Shown here piece after piece: positions 10,722 to 21,005 of a stretch of 64,000 bases of DNA. Within the stretch, counting starts at the first letter, position 1. Every line of letters begins with the position of its first letter. The notes below the pieces were generated by a model that saw only the letters and a list, made by a program, of their open reading frames with translations, was not told the origin of the DNA and did not search any database. This DNA comes from Purpureocillium takamizusanense (lineage: Eukaryota > Ascomycota > Sordariomycetes > Hypocreales > Ophiocordycipitaceae), in NCBI RefSeq assembly GCF_022605165.1, contig NC_063068.1, positions 5,146,001-5,210,000 on the forward strand, read 5' to 3'. The position numbers and the translations under genes are program-made.

Positions 10722-12011
10722 TCCCAGATGCACGCTCGCAAAGGGCATGAGACTTGCCGCTTAGAGGTGTAGAGTTGGTGCATGGCGCGGCTTTTTGGCT
10801 GAAGTTTTGAGGCGGCGCGCTGGCTGGAGTGAGGAGCGCCCTTGTGGTCGCAACGTTCGGGCCACACACAAAAGAACAACACTCGTGTCACGGCACGGGA
10901 GACGCCAGTGGTAGATGCCGAATTTAGAGCTGAGGTTAGTGGTAGAAGCTGAAAACGCATCCGGCTGCGGCCTGTCCCTCTTTTTCCATCTTTGATATGC
11001 TTTCCCGTGGAGATGCGGTGATTGAATGCAGCTCCTAAGATGGTCCTTAACTAGCAGACGAAAACATTGTCGTGAGTAGTGATTGGGTTGGTTGTTACTG
11101 TTCGCGCAGACAGAAAGACTGGCCTGGCCGCACAGCTGGCTACTTAGTAACGTACTGGTAACCTTGGTTCAGGTACTGAATAATATCCCGTGCTTTCTCG
11201 GGGTACTATGCGCACGGGACGGCAGCGCCCGCCCGCGCCGCACCGCAAGCCAAGACATGGCGCATCTTTTTCCATGAGAGAATCATGTTGCATAGCCCCG
11301 CCACTGGGCTCTTGCGGTGACAAGGTCCGATTCACTTGAAAAGCGCATGACCGTTCTTTATAGTTTCCTCACAATGTCATGATAGCGGCGGGCATCATGT
11401 TCGACTCGGGATCACCATGGGGCCCGGCCAGCCTATGGTCCTACGGCCCCCCCGGAACTGCGCCAGTGACTATCTAACTACTACGTTACGAATTACGTCC
11501 GTGACTATTTTGCTCCCTCCGCCCCTCCCCCATCTTGGATTGGACTGTGATGGCCTCGCCCGCCTCGGCCTTGGCGCCGCCGCGGCCCGCGGTGCGACAC
11601 AATGCCGCCGTGCAATCCGTTGCGTGACGATGGTTGAAACTACAGCGCCCCGTGTCTCTTTTGTTGCTGTCCGGTCCACCCCCGATACGTTTCACGGTTC
11701 TTCTCGCGCTAACCCAAGTCGTGCGCACGTTGATTGTGTATCGCAGTCTAGATCAGACCAAGTTTTTTTTCTATCTGTGCGAACAGCAGCTCAGTACTAA
11801 ATCGTTACGGGACGCTCATGATCATGCCCCGTGTTACGCCCCCCCCCCCTCCCCGTGACTAATGGCCGCTCCGTGCACATGCAGATAGTATAGACATAGG
11901 CAACCAGATTGAAACTGCAGACAAGGCAGACGGCGCGCATACGCCTAAGAAGCCGGGCGTTATATCGTTCGTCACGACATCATGCGTTAGTCACGATGCA
12001 ACAAGGGGGGA

Positions 12012-12019
12012 ATAAATAT
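12012..12019 (+). promoter_or_regulatory. TATA-like box of the intact six-cysteine gene
   Basis: ATAAATAT, 178 bp upstream of the ATG at 12190 and directly after a run of six G, matching the layout at copy 1. The 42-bp larger spacing is mostly explained by the TTC repeat at 12110-12142. Confidence 0.5.
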
Positions 12020-12109
12020 GGCATGTATATCAAGGCCGCTACCATTCCCCCCCTGGCAAGAGACTCGGCATGTCCAACCACGATCCAGTACCACCAGACT
12101 TGGCTCCTG

Positions 12110-12112
12110 CTT

Positions 12113-12142
<30 letters not shown>
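12110..12142. repeat. (TTC)n tract in the leader of the intact six-cysteine gene
   Basis: About eleven CTT/TTC units ending 47 bp before the start codon at 12190. It is absent from the matching position of copy 1, so it expanded after the duplication or was lost in the other copy. Confidence 0.85.
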
Positions 12143-12143
<1 letters not shown>

Positions 12144-12189
12144 TTCCGCGCCAACTCTCAAATCGACCTGCTGCCGTCTACTATACGAC

Positions 12190-12833
12190 ATGCGTCCTTA
12201 CCTCGTCCTCGCCATACTTTTTCGCCATGTGCTAGCCGTAACTCTAACCTACGAGGTCGTAGCCGGTGTACGTACGACTGGGGCGGGAAGAAACTTGCGG
12301 CGTGCCGCACCTCCCGGGGATATACAACAGACGTCGAGAACGCTAGCTGACGTACGTTTGCTTCTAGACATGCCATTTCGAGGCGAGGTCGTGCTACAGG
12401 GACGCTGAGAAAGGTGAAGGGTTCCTCGGGGTTTGCAATGACTATTATCCCGTGAGTCCCCCTTCACCCCCCACCCTTTTCGGGGGTCTCGCCTTGACGG
12501 GCCCTTTTTTTTTTCCCTTTGTTCTTTCCCTCTTCGGAGTGTATATCCGTGGAGCAGAGTGTACCAGCAAACGCAAGGAAGGGGGGAGGGTGGCGGAGGT
12601 GGCAGCGTGTGTGTGTGTGTGTGTGGTTCATTACTCAGGGGGACGCTGACGCTCCAAACTCTCCTCCTCCGCAGTGTCCTTATACCGGCGCACCATGCAC
12701 GACGATCCTACAGAACAGTTTTACCCAGTGCCAGGGGAAACTGGAGTCTGCGGGGCGGCATAAGCTCAAACCAGACAAGAAGAAGAAGAAGAAGGAGGGG
12801 GAGGAAGGGAGCACCTCTTTGACCGAGGCGTGA
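12190..12833 (+). CDS. Six-cysteine small secreted protein, copy 2, intact (candidate effector)
   Basis: Three exons, 12190-12267, 12368-12451 and 12675-12833, phase-0 introns of 100 and 223 bp, giving 106 aa. Exon 1 gives a hydrophobic leader (MRPYLVLAILFRHVLA), a likely signal peptide although its core is interrupted by Arg-His. The mature part has six cysteines, C-x6-C-x13-C-x5-C-x6-C-x10-C, consistent with three disulfides. Splice sites are good: donors GTACGT and GTGAGT, acceptors TTCTAG and CCGCAG, and a CTGAC branch site shared in place with copy 1 (CTAAC there). After the last cysteine comes a tail with six consecutive Lys then Glu/Gly/Ser, encoded by AAG repeats and absent from copy 1. 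No family is recognised. Duplication, cysteine conservation and conserved intron placement argue that it is a real gene; a role in interaction with a host or competitor is inference. Confidence 0.72.
12606..12625. repeat. (GT)n microsatellite in intron 2 of the intact six-cysteine gene
   Basis: About nine GT units. The corresponding intron of copy 1 carries a (TA)n run instead. Confidence 0.85.
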
Positions 12834-13835
12834 GGCGACATGGCCAACTGCCGTCGTGGTCGCACCGTTGGGATCACACACAACCACTCATGTCGAGGCA
12901 CGGGGAGGCGCGCGCTCGTGGTGGTTGGTGGTGAGCGAAGTAGATTGTGGAGGAGTGGAAGTCGGATTGGGGCTCTTCTAGGTGTGGTAGGCCCACCACC
13001 AATACCTTGCGCACCCGACACCATCCAATGCGCATATGCATTCGCTCTAGGTACATACGTACCTCATGCAGCCTTGTATTAGCGGGGCGCCCAACGCAGG
13101 GATTAATACCTCCTCCCACCACTGCTCGTGACTCTCTTTTTTTCTCCTTCTTTTTTCCCTTCTACCCACGCAACGTCCAGTCCTCACAAATTGACCCTTT
13201 TCCTTCACAGCGCCACCGTGGAATTGTCGGCCCGACGCACCGCGAGGACACCCGTTGCCAGACCAATACCAACCCCGCCGCTCGTTTGAGGGGGGTCGCA
13301 CGTTTCTTCTTCCGTGGCGGCTCCCTATGGTTTTTCGCGGCGACAGTCTTTTCTTCTCGCTCGTGACGATGATGATGATGATGATGATGATGGTGACAAC
13401 GATGATATGAAGGAGTGGTGGCGGTGGCGGTGCATGTCGTACTTTTTGCTTCGACACGACGCGGGGGATGTGCAACGCGCGACGGCTGGACTCGGCTATC
13501 TATGGATGGATGCCAGTCCGTCCGTCTTGATCATCGCCAACCGGCGGGACCGTCGTCGTCGTCGTCGTACTCATTATCGTGGGCATCAATTTCACGTAGC
13601 GCCGCAGCAGGATGGGGGGCTTCATTGCTTCAATTGTCCTTCAATTTCATTGCCACATGTCCAATTCGCAATTTTCGCCAGCCGTTTCCCCTCGGCGTTG
13701 CCCAAAGACGCTTTCAAATTGCAAAGAAAAAGAGTCTATACACACACAAACTCCGCCCAGCGAGTGAAACACGTTGAAGTATCCCTATTCTGTTCAAGTG
13801 ATAAAAATCCCTACACATGGCCCCCGGCTGCTTCG
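12834..13835. other. Spacer between secreted protein locus and GCV1 3' end
   Basis: No gene seen. The first 80 bp are the 3' flank shared with copy 1. A (GAT)n repeat lies at 13368-13392 and a CGT repeat near 13551-13566. The last part is the 3' UTR of the minus-strand T-protein gene. Confidence 0.55.
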
Positions 13836-15109
13836 CTACGCATTGCTCTTGTGGTACCGCGTCTGGACAAAGGGCATCTTGGTCACAACGCCCTTCCTCT
13901 TGCGGCCGCGGACCACCACGTCCAGCTCGGTGCCCGCCTTGTGCAGGCCGTCCTTGACGTAGCCCATGGCGATGTTCTTGCCCAGCGTCGGGCTCGGGAC
14001 GCCGCTCGTGATCTTGCCCACCGTCTGGCCGTCCTTGGCCACCTCGGCGCCGTCACGCGCGGGGGCGCCCTCGACAACAAAGCCCACGCGGCGTCTATCA
14101 ACACCAGCGCCGCCCTTGCTCTTGGGTGTGAGCTGGGGAATGATGACCTCGGCGCCATGGAAGCCGCCGGCGGCGCGGCGCTCTTTGGGAATGACCCAGC
14201 TGAGGCCGGCCTCGACGGGAGTCGTCGAGTCGTCGAGGTCGTTGCCGTAGAGGCACATGCCGGCCTCGAGGCGCAGCGAGTCACGGGCGCCGAGGCCAGC
14301 GAGCTGCAGGCGCTCGGGGCCGGCGGCCTTGAGCAGGGCCTCGACGGCGGGACCGGTGGTCTCCAGGGCAGGGTAAAGCTTGCCGTTGAAGGAGATCTCG
14401 AAGCCGTCCTCGCCCGTGTAGCCGCCGCGGCTGATGAGGACGGGGTGCGTCTTGGAGCCGTCGGCCAGCTTCAGGTCGGCCCAGACGGCGTTTCCAAAGT
14501 AGAGGGCGTCGAGGTTGACGTCTGAGGCTAGGACCTCCTTGAGCACGTCGGCGGCCTGAGGGCCCTGCAGGGCGACGAGGCCGGAGCCGTCCAGGCGGGT
14601 CCACTCGACCGAGCCGCCAAACTTGCCCAGCTCCTCGTCCAGATACTTGGTGTCCTTTTCGAAGCAGGCGCCGTTGGTGACGACGTAGTACTCGTCCTCG
14701 CCGATCCTGGTGATGACGGAGTCGTCCACGATGCCTCCGGTGCCGGGCCACAGAAAGGTGGTCAGCTTGCTGGCCATGTTGGCCTGGGTGGCCCAGCCCG
14801 AGGGTGTGACGCGCTCGAGGAAGGCGGCGGCGTCCTTGCCTTTGAAGATGTGCTGGACCATGTGGCTGACGTCAAAGAGCGAGGCATGGTTGCGGGTGAA
14901 GTGGTGCGAGTCGGCGAGGGAGGCGCCGGCGTACTGCACGGGCATGCTGTGGCCCGCGAAGGGGACCATCTTGGCGCCGTGCGCGAGGTGCACGTCGTAC
15001 AGCGGCGTCTTCTTCAGGTCGGCGGTGGCGCCGGCGCCGGACGCGAATCGGACTTGGCCGTTGCGCCTGGCGAGGCCGACGGCGGGCGTCGCCGCGGCGG
15101 CGAATGGGG

Positions 15110-15144
<35 letters not shown>

Positions 15145-15218
15145 GAGGTGCCGAGGCGCGCGCGAGTGAGCGCCCGGGGCGCCGCCCGGACGGCCGCTGT
15201 AGCAAGGCCCGACTTCAT
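13836..15218 (-). CDS. GCV1: Mitochondrial aminomethyltransferase (glycine cleavage system T-protein)
   Basis: Transfers the methylene carbon of the aminomethyl-lipoyl intermediate on H-protein to tetrahydrofolate, releasing ammonia, in the mitochondrial glycine cleavage complex. One exon, 460 aa, start at 15218 (MKSGLATAAVRAAPRALTRA), an Arg/Ala-rich presequence lacking acids, as expected for mitochondrial import; in-frame sequence upstream of that ATG looks non-coding. Residues 25-36 are a pure Ser run. The catalytic fold begins near residue 69; the family blocks LFDVSHM (114-120), RGGYTGEDGFE (264-274) and ARDSLRLEAGMCLYGND (311-327) are intact, followed by the C-terminal barrel ending MPFVQTRYHKSNA. 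Length fits the family once the presequence is removed. Confidence 0.95.
15111..15143. repeat. CTG/CAG trinucleotide run encoding poly-Ser in the GCV1 presequence
   Basis: Eleven units read as Ser codons on the minus strand, within the predicted targeting peptide and not the enzyme core. Confidence 0.9.
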
Positions 15219-16116
15219 GCTGGAGGGGAGGGGGGGAGATGCGGCGCGTGCGAAGGGAAGAGGGGGGAGGTGCAATCGTCGGCGCAATTGAGGCGATGTT
15301 AGAGGAAGGGAAAGGAGGCAGGTGGAGGAGAAGGAAGAAGAGGAGGAGAACGAGGCAGGCGGAGACCAGCGAATAAAGGACGATGGTCCGTGTGGCTCGA
15401 CGAACGAGGCTTCTGGACTGGACGCCGTAGAGCCCTTGGGCTTGGGGGAGGCGGTATATGAGAGGCTGCTCGTTCGCACCTTCCCCAGGTCAACGGGCGA
15501 ATCTGTGACTGATGAAATGCTCAATCGAGTAGGAGCGGTGGTGGGGCGGCGCGGGTCTCCACGGGCCCTGGACACGCCGCTCCGATATCGAACCGCGCCC
15601 TGCCGGAGCCCCAGCGCGCTGTGCTAGTAATTATTACCTGATGTCAACCCACCCGTGGGCCACTTGCGGTGCCCTGGTGCGCCCAACTAAACATGGCGTG
15701 TGTGTGCCTGGACCGCCCTTGATGAGAAGAACTGAGTGTCATATTGCCGTGGAGAACGCGCACGAGAACCTTCACGCCGCAGCCACGGACCACGGCACGG
15801 CATGGCATGGCACGGCATAGCATTACTAGCTAATAAGTTGGGGTCCAAGGTGCTGTATGTAGTGTAGTGTAGTAATGCAATGCAACCAACTTGCTACCGT
15901 AAGGTGTAGGTGCGCCGCACAATGCAGCTTCTGCGACGGCCTCTGCGTGCTCGCTCTCCGTCCATGATCGTCTTGTACAGGCCATCCCTCCTCTCTCTCT
16001 TCTCACTCACACAACCAACACTACCGAGCGGGACGCGGGCTAACCAGAGCGCTCTCCATGATTCCACAAGCATCGTCGACCGTTGACGCAAAATACAAAC
16101 ATCATGCCGGCAAGCA
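15219..16116. other. Spacer: GCV1 promoter and V-ATPase H 3' end
   Basis: About 900 bp, no gene seen. It contains a purine-rich block (15300-15360) just upstream of the GCV1 start and imperfect GGCAC/GGCAT repeats near 15785-15825. Confidence 0.6.
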
Positions 16117-17694
16117 CTACTTCTGCTCAAAGCTGTACTTGAGCCAGCCTCCCAGCGCCCGCAGGCTCTCCCACCGCACGTTCTCGTCGTCCGACTGCAT
16201 CAGCTCCATGACCCGGCGCTTCAGCCCAATCTTCTCCAGCTGGTGCCGCCGCTCTGGCACCTCTTTGACCAGGCACCCAATGTCGTTGCACGCAATGGCC
16301 AGCACCTGCTTGTCGTTGTCCCATGGCTGCTGCATAATGGCCGCCAGCTTGCGCGGGATCTCGCCGTTCTCAAAGTCGAGGATCTTGCGCGCATTCTCCG
16401 CCCAAAACACCTCACTCCGGTGCGGCGGCGACCACCGCAGGTGCCCGGCCTGCACCTCGGCCACGTACTCGTCAAACGTCGTCTTGGTCTTGGTGTACTC
16501 GGCCAGTAGCTCCTTGAGGCTCTCCAGGTCCTCCAGCAGATCGGGGTCGGTGAGGTGGCGGCTCGTCAGGTTCTCGAGCAGCCCCGGCAGCCGAGCGAGG
16601 ACAGCCGTCGGCAGGAGGGACTTTTGATTCGCCTCCAGCAGGTTGTAGAGCGTAGAGAGAATCAGCCGCGTCGTCTTTTCCTTTGGAGACAGGCGCAGCA
16701 GCTGCGTGTACAGCAGCACGATATCGTACTCGCTTCAAGAGGTCAGCATGTACCATCACAAACGTGCCCCGCAGCGCACTCACTCGTTCAAGTCGTCGCC
16801 AATCTCTTCCGCCTCGAAGCTCATCTGCCATCCCACCAGCAGGACGTGGTAGAGGAGCTGCAGCCCAACGCCGCCGCCCAGCGAGCCCTCGAGGCCGACG
16901 TTGCGTGTACTGGTGCTGCCACTCCACAGGTTGGCGGCCGAGTCGCCTCCGTTGCCAATGCCCGCGGCCGCCTGCAGGATCTTAATCAAGGGTCCGACCG
17001 TCTCGCTCCGCTGCTTCCAGAACTGCTCGCGCGAGACGTGGCCGAAGAGGAGCGCCGAGTACTCCTGGACCGCAATGTCCTGCAGCCCGGCATCGGTGCT
17101 CTTGGCGAGGCCCGACAGATAGGTGAGCAGCACGGGCAGTGCCTGGAGGGTGGCGCGGGACTCATCCCGCGCAAGGGACATGAGTCTCGTCAGGGCATGC
17201 GCGGTAAGCAGGGGGATCGTGTCTTCGGTGGTGTTGGAGTGCAGCAGCGGCAAGAAATGGCGGTACGGGTCGGTCGTCTTGAAGAGGGACTTGGCCAGAG
17301 ACGGGACAGCTGCGGGTGAAGAGTCAGTCTCCGGGCGGGGTTCGTGACAGGGCAGCTGCCCAAAATCCCGGGGAACGAGGGAAGGCATCGTCTCACCATC
17401 GAGCAAGTCTGCTAGCAGCACGAGCATGTACTGAACGATGTTGGCGTTCTTCCCCGCCGTCTCTACGACGCTCGGTTTGCCCTCGTCACCGACAAAGAGC
17501 AGACGGTAGCCATCGAGGTCAGCTTCCACGACCTCCCTCCGCTGCTCGGGCTTCTTGGCCTTGTCGACGGCGCGGACCTTGGCGTACTGGTCCTCGGTCA
17601 CGGTGCGCGCGCGAACGGCGCCGTCCCAGGGGATGAGGCGCTGGCGAATGTTGCTCTGCAGCGAAGCGAGATACGTCGGCGGGTCGAGCGACAT
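16117..17694 (-). CDS. VMA13: V-type proton ATPase subunit H
   Basis: Regulatory subunit of the V1 sector; couples V1 to Vo and prevents ATP hydrolysis by free V1, so it is needed for vacuole acidification. Three exons, 17397-17694, 16784-17309 and 16117-16732, introns 87 and 51 bp, 479 aa, matching the usual length of about 480. The N-terminal part (MSLDPPTYLASLQSNIRQRLIPWDG...) and middle form the all-helical HEAT-like domain; the C-terminal domain contains KILDFENGEIPRKLA, PWDNDKQVLAIACNDIG and the highly conserved end ALGGWLKYSFEQK. Both junctions restore family sequence: LLD-AVPSLAKSLFKTTDP and DDLND-EYDIVLLYTQLLR. It lies upstream of GCV1 on the same strand but with its own 900-bp spacer. 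Confidence 0.95.
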
Positions 17695-19653
17695 GGCGGG
17701 CTGTGAGGGCGTTGCGTGCGCAACGGCGGGCAAGAGTAGTCGTGGCGAGCAAGGACGGGGGAGAGGAGAGCCCGGCGAGCAATGACGCGGCGGCGGATAG
17801 GTGGGAAGCAGCCGCTGCTGGCAACAGTGAGGATGGCCCGTGGTGGAGGATGTGGGCGGCGATGGTGGTTCCCGGCGGCTGGATGAGGTGAGGTGAGGTC
17901 GCGCGGAGGATGGCCCGAGTGACCAGCGGCAGGCGTCACGGCTCTGGGGCTGTATGTCTCTCTGGTGACCTGTGCCAGGGAAAGCTCCTGCTGGTGCTCT
18001 GAACAGCCTACGCTGCTGAGCTAATTGCCCAGCTGCACTTGGGGACCCACCTCTTGCACAGGCGCTGTTTCGCCGGCAAGGGTGTGGGATGTGTTTGAGA
18101 GACCGTGGGCAGATTACCCGAAGATGGGCCGCAGCCGTTAGCGCACGAGTCCTGTCGGCTGTAGCGCCGCTGCTCAGCAGGCGCACCCTGGTCGCACCGG
18201 GACGAGGGTCCTCCAGATCGTCACCAGCAGCATCTTACATCCAGCCACCGCAGTTTCCTGAGGCGCAATGCAGGGACCCGGAGCGGCCAGGCGTGCAGTG
18301 CAGCGCCCAACTCCCAAGTCAGTCATCCATCCCACAGCACGCACCGGGCTGCAGCCATGGACAATGAGGCTGCAGCTCCAATGTGCCTGATTAGGAAGCT
18401 CGGGATTTAAATGTCATGGTCGTCGTTGTCGTTGTTCCTTCGCCGCGAGCGACGATGTTCAATTTACCCGGCGTCCCGGACTCCCGGGTAGCAGCAGTGT
18501 CAGCTCTCTCGCCTCAGTACTAAGGTGACGCTGGGGACGCCGATCGCTTCACGTTTGCCTTATCGATACCGCATACCTGATAGCATGCAAGATGCAGACA
18601 CTCCGTCTAGGCGCTAGAGCACGAACCCAACGGCACCTGACAGGCGGGCAGGGCAGCTTCCGTCTGGTCTTGTGTTGAGGGAGCTGGAAGCGAAGCCCGC
18701 CCCGGCGGCGCCGAAACTCAGCAGCGCGCGAGTTGCAACGCCAGCCAGCCATGATGCAATGCACACGACGTACCATGACTACGGTCACACAGAGGAATCA
18801 ATTTACCCCCGGTACCCTTGGGAAAGAAACGGGTTGGAACCAGGGATATCAGGGCCGATCCTGGAAGCTGTGTCGAAACAAAGGGACACTACGAAGTTGA
18901 GTTAGTGTCTGTAGCTCGCTCGTACCTGGAAATGGAGGGGCTGGGCCTGACGAGCGGGTGGGCGGGCGGTGGTGCCCAGTTGCCCCCAGGCCACTGCCAG
19001 TTAGGCCCAGGCGCTGCCTCCCTCCCCCGAACCATGGCCGGCACACCACTGCACCACTCCAGGCAGGGAAGGGCCAGAAAAAAAGTGTGGTGGTGGGGGG
19101 AGGAGGGGAGGTGGTTGGGGATGGAGACGCAGCGCCAGCGCCAGCGCAGACGTGCAGCAAGCCCAGTGCCTCTCTCTTAAAGCTTGTTGCATCGCCTGCA
19201 GCAAACCGTTTGTGCGCTTCCCTTCTGGTTCCTTCTTGTGCGAGAGAGGCTTCTTTTTTACCACTTACCTACCTCCTGTTTTTTTCGCCTCTGCGCAAGG
19301 TTGGACAGAGCTCGACTCTCGTCGTCATTGCCACTCACTACCCGCAGCGGCCCGCGCGCCCGACCACCCTCGCGCTACCACCACCGCCTTCGTACGCAAT
19401 TGCTAGACTGCCGACGGCCGAAAAGCACAGCGCCCCTCCCGCTCCGCCCGCCCGCCCAAGTGTGCGTGTGTGTGTCCCGCATTCCAACCGCCCGTCCCGC
19501 CCGCCGGGGGGGACCAGGAGCGAGGAGCGGACGGACAAACGCCCCGAAGCTTGGGGGTGGTGAGATCAAACAGAAACAGAAACAGAGAGTGAGAGAGGGA
19601 GAGAGAGTGGGACGGACAGACGGAGCAAGCGTCCGTCAAAGTAGCAGCAAGCA
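17695..19653. other. Divergent spacer between VMA13 and the membrane protein gene
   Basis: About 2 kb, GC-rich, no gene supported. The last 350 bp before 19654 are pyrimidine-rich then purine-rich (GAGA near 19580-19610), as in the leader of a plus-strand gene. Confidence 0.55.
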
Positions 19654-21005
19654 ATGCGGCAACCCATTGTCGTCGCCGCCGCCATCGCGGCCGGCCTCGT
19701 CTCCGCCTCGCCGCTGCCCAACCACCCGCTCGACGGCCGCGGCGGCGGCGCAGCCAGCTTCGGACTCGGACTCGGCCTCGGCAGCCTCCCGTTCCTCGCA
19801 CCGCGCGGCGGCAGCTGCGGCAGCGGCACCGCCTGCGGCGTCGACGGTCAGCTGTGTTGCTCCGGCGGGCAGGTGTGCACGACGCTCTCCAACAACATCG
19901 CCACCTGCCTCGCCGGCGGTGGCGGCGGTGGTTACGGCCAGTACACGACGACGTGGACCGAGACGCGCACCTTCACCAGCACCATCATGACGCACTGGGC
20001 GCCCGCCCCCGAGCCCACCGCCGGCGTCGACTGCGTGCCCCAGGCCGCCGAGCAGCAGGCCTGCGGCTCCATCTGCTGCGCCGGCTGGCAGACGTGCGCC
20101 TTCAAGGGCCAGTGCTCGCTGCGCCCGGGCTACCAGGAGCCCAGCACCGTCGTCGTCACCGCCTCCGACGGCAAGCTCACCACCCGCTACTCGGCCCCCT
20201 TTCGCATCACGGGGACCACCACCGTCACCGGCAACAACGGCCAGCCGCAGACGAGCGGCCCGGCCACCGCGACGGCGACGGCGACGTCCTCGGCCCCGAC
20301 CTCCACCAGCACCAGCGACGGCGACGCCATCGGCGCCGACGGCGGCACCACCAACCACGGCCTCAGCGGCGGCGCCATCGCCGGCATCGTCATCGGCACC
20401 CTCGTCGGCGTCGCCCTTCTCCTGCTGCTGTGCTTCTGCTGCATCGCCCGCGGCCTGTGGAACGCCATCTTCGGCCGCAAGCGCCGCCACCACCACGACG
20501 AGAAGCGCGCCTCGCGCGTCGACGTCACCGAGGAGCACTACTACCGCCACGGCAGCCGGCAGCCCTCGTCCTACGCCCGCCGCGAGCGTCACGGCGGCTG
20601 GTTCGGCGGCGGCGGCGGCGGTCCCTCCTCTGCCGGCGGCCGTCGCGAAAAGAAAAAGTCGGACGGCGGCTGGTGGCTCGGCCTGGCCGGCGCGGCCGCC
20701 ACCATCCTCGCCCTGCTCAACCTCAAAAAGGACAAGAAGAAGCCGCCGCGGAAGCCCATGTCCTCGCGCTACAGCGACTCGTACTACTCGTACACCGACG
20801 CAACCAGTGCCAGTAAGTCTATTGTCCCCCCCTTCGCTCGTTCCACATGAGACGGCGCCGGTTTCGCTCACACGCCTCCCCCGTCACAGGCAGCTCCAGC
20901 TCTGGTGGTCGTCGCACCCAGTACACCCGCCACCCGAGTCGCAGCGGCAGCAGCCGGCCGCCGCCTCCGAGGTCTCACTACTCTCGGTCCTCGAGGCGGC
21001 CCTAG
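19654..21005 (+). CDS. Single-pass membrane protein with twin cysteine modules (Mid2-like topology)
   Basis: Two exons, 19654-20812 and 20890-21005, 77-bp intron with GTAAGT donor, phase 1, 424 aa. Signal peptide at 1-19. Two similar extracellular cysteine modules follow: C55, C61-G, C68-C69, C75, C85 and C127, C137-G, C141-C142, C148, C154. A Thr/Ser-rich stalk (about 165-230) precedes a transmembrane helix at about 241-266 (GAIAGIVIGTLVGVALLLLL) and a basic stop-transfer sequence. The cytoplasmic part is rich in Arg, Gly, Ser and Tyr, with a second short hydrophobic stretch at about 340-357, and the second exon adds an Arg/Ser/Pro tail. Signal peptide, O-glycosylatable stalk, one TM and short tail are the layout of fungal wall-stress sensors of Mid2/WSC type, but the cysteine pattern is not the canonical WSC domain. 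Function is inferred from topology only. Confidence 0.8.

Larger units (their letters stand above)
10722..12189. other. Spacer between the two paralogues
   Basis: No independent gene seen. About 10830-10910 forms the 3' flank of copy 1 and resembles 12850-12915 downstream of copy 2: both read as a GTGGTCGCA...CGTT block, then CACACAaa, then cacTC(A/G)TGTC and a CGGCACGGG-like stretch. The final 250 bp are the promoter and leader of copy 2. Confidence 0.55.

Noticed and set aside
13314..14525. Long 403-codon plus-strand frame across the GCV1 gene
   Set aside because: It is the antisense shadow of the highly GC3-biased T-protein gene; the same holds for the long frames opposite VPS26, STT4 and the membrane protein gene.
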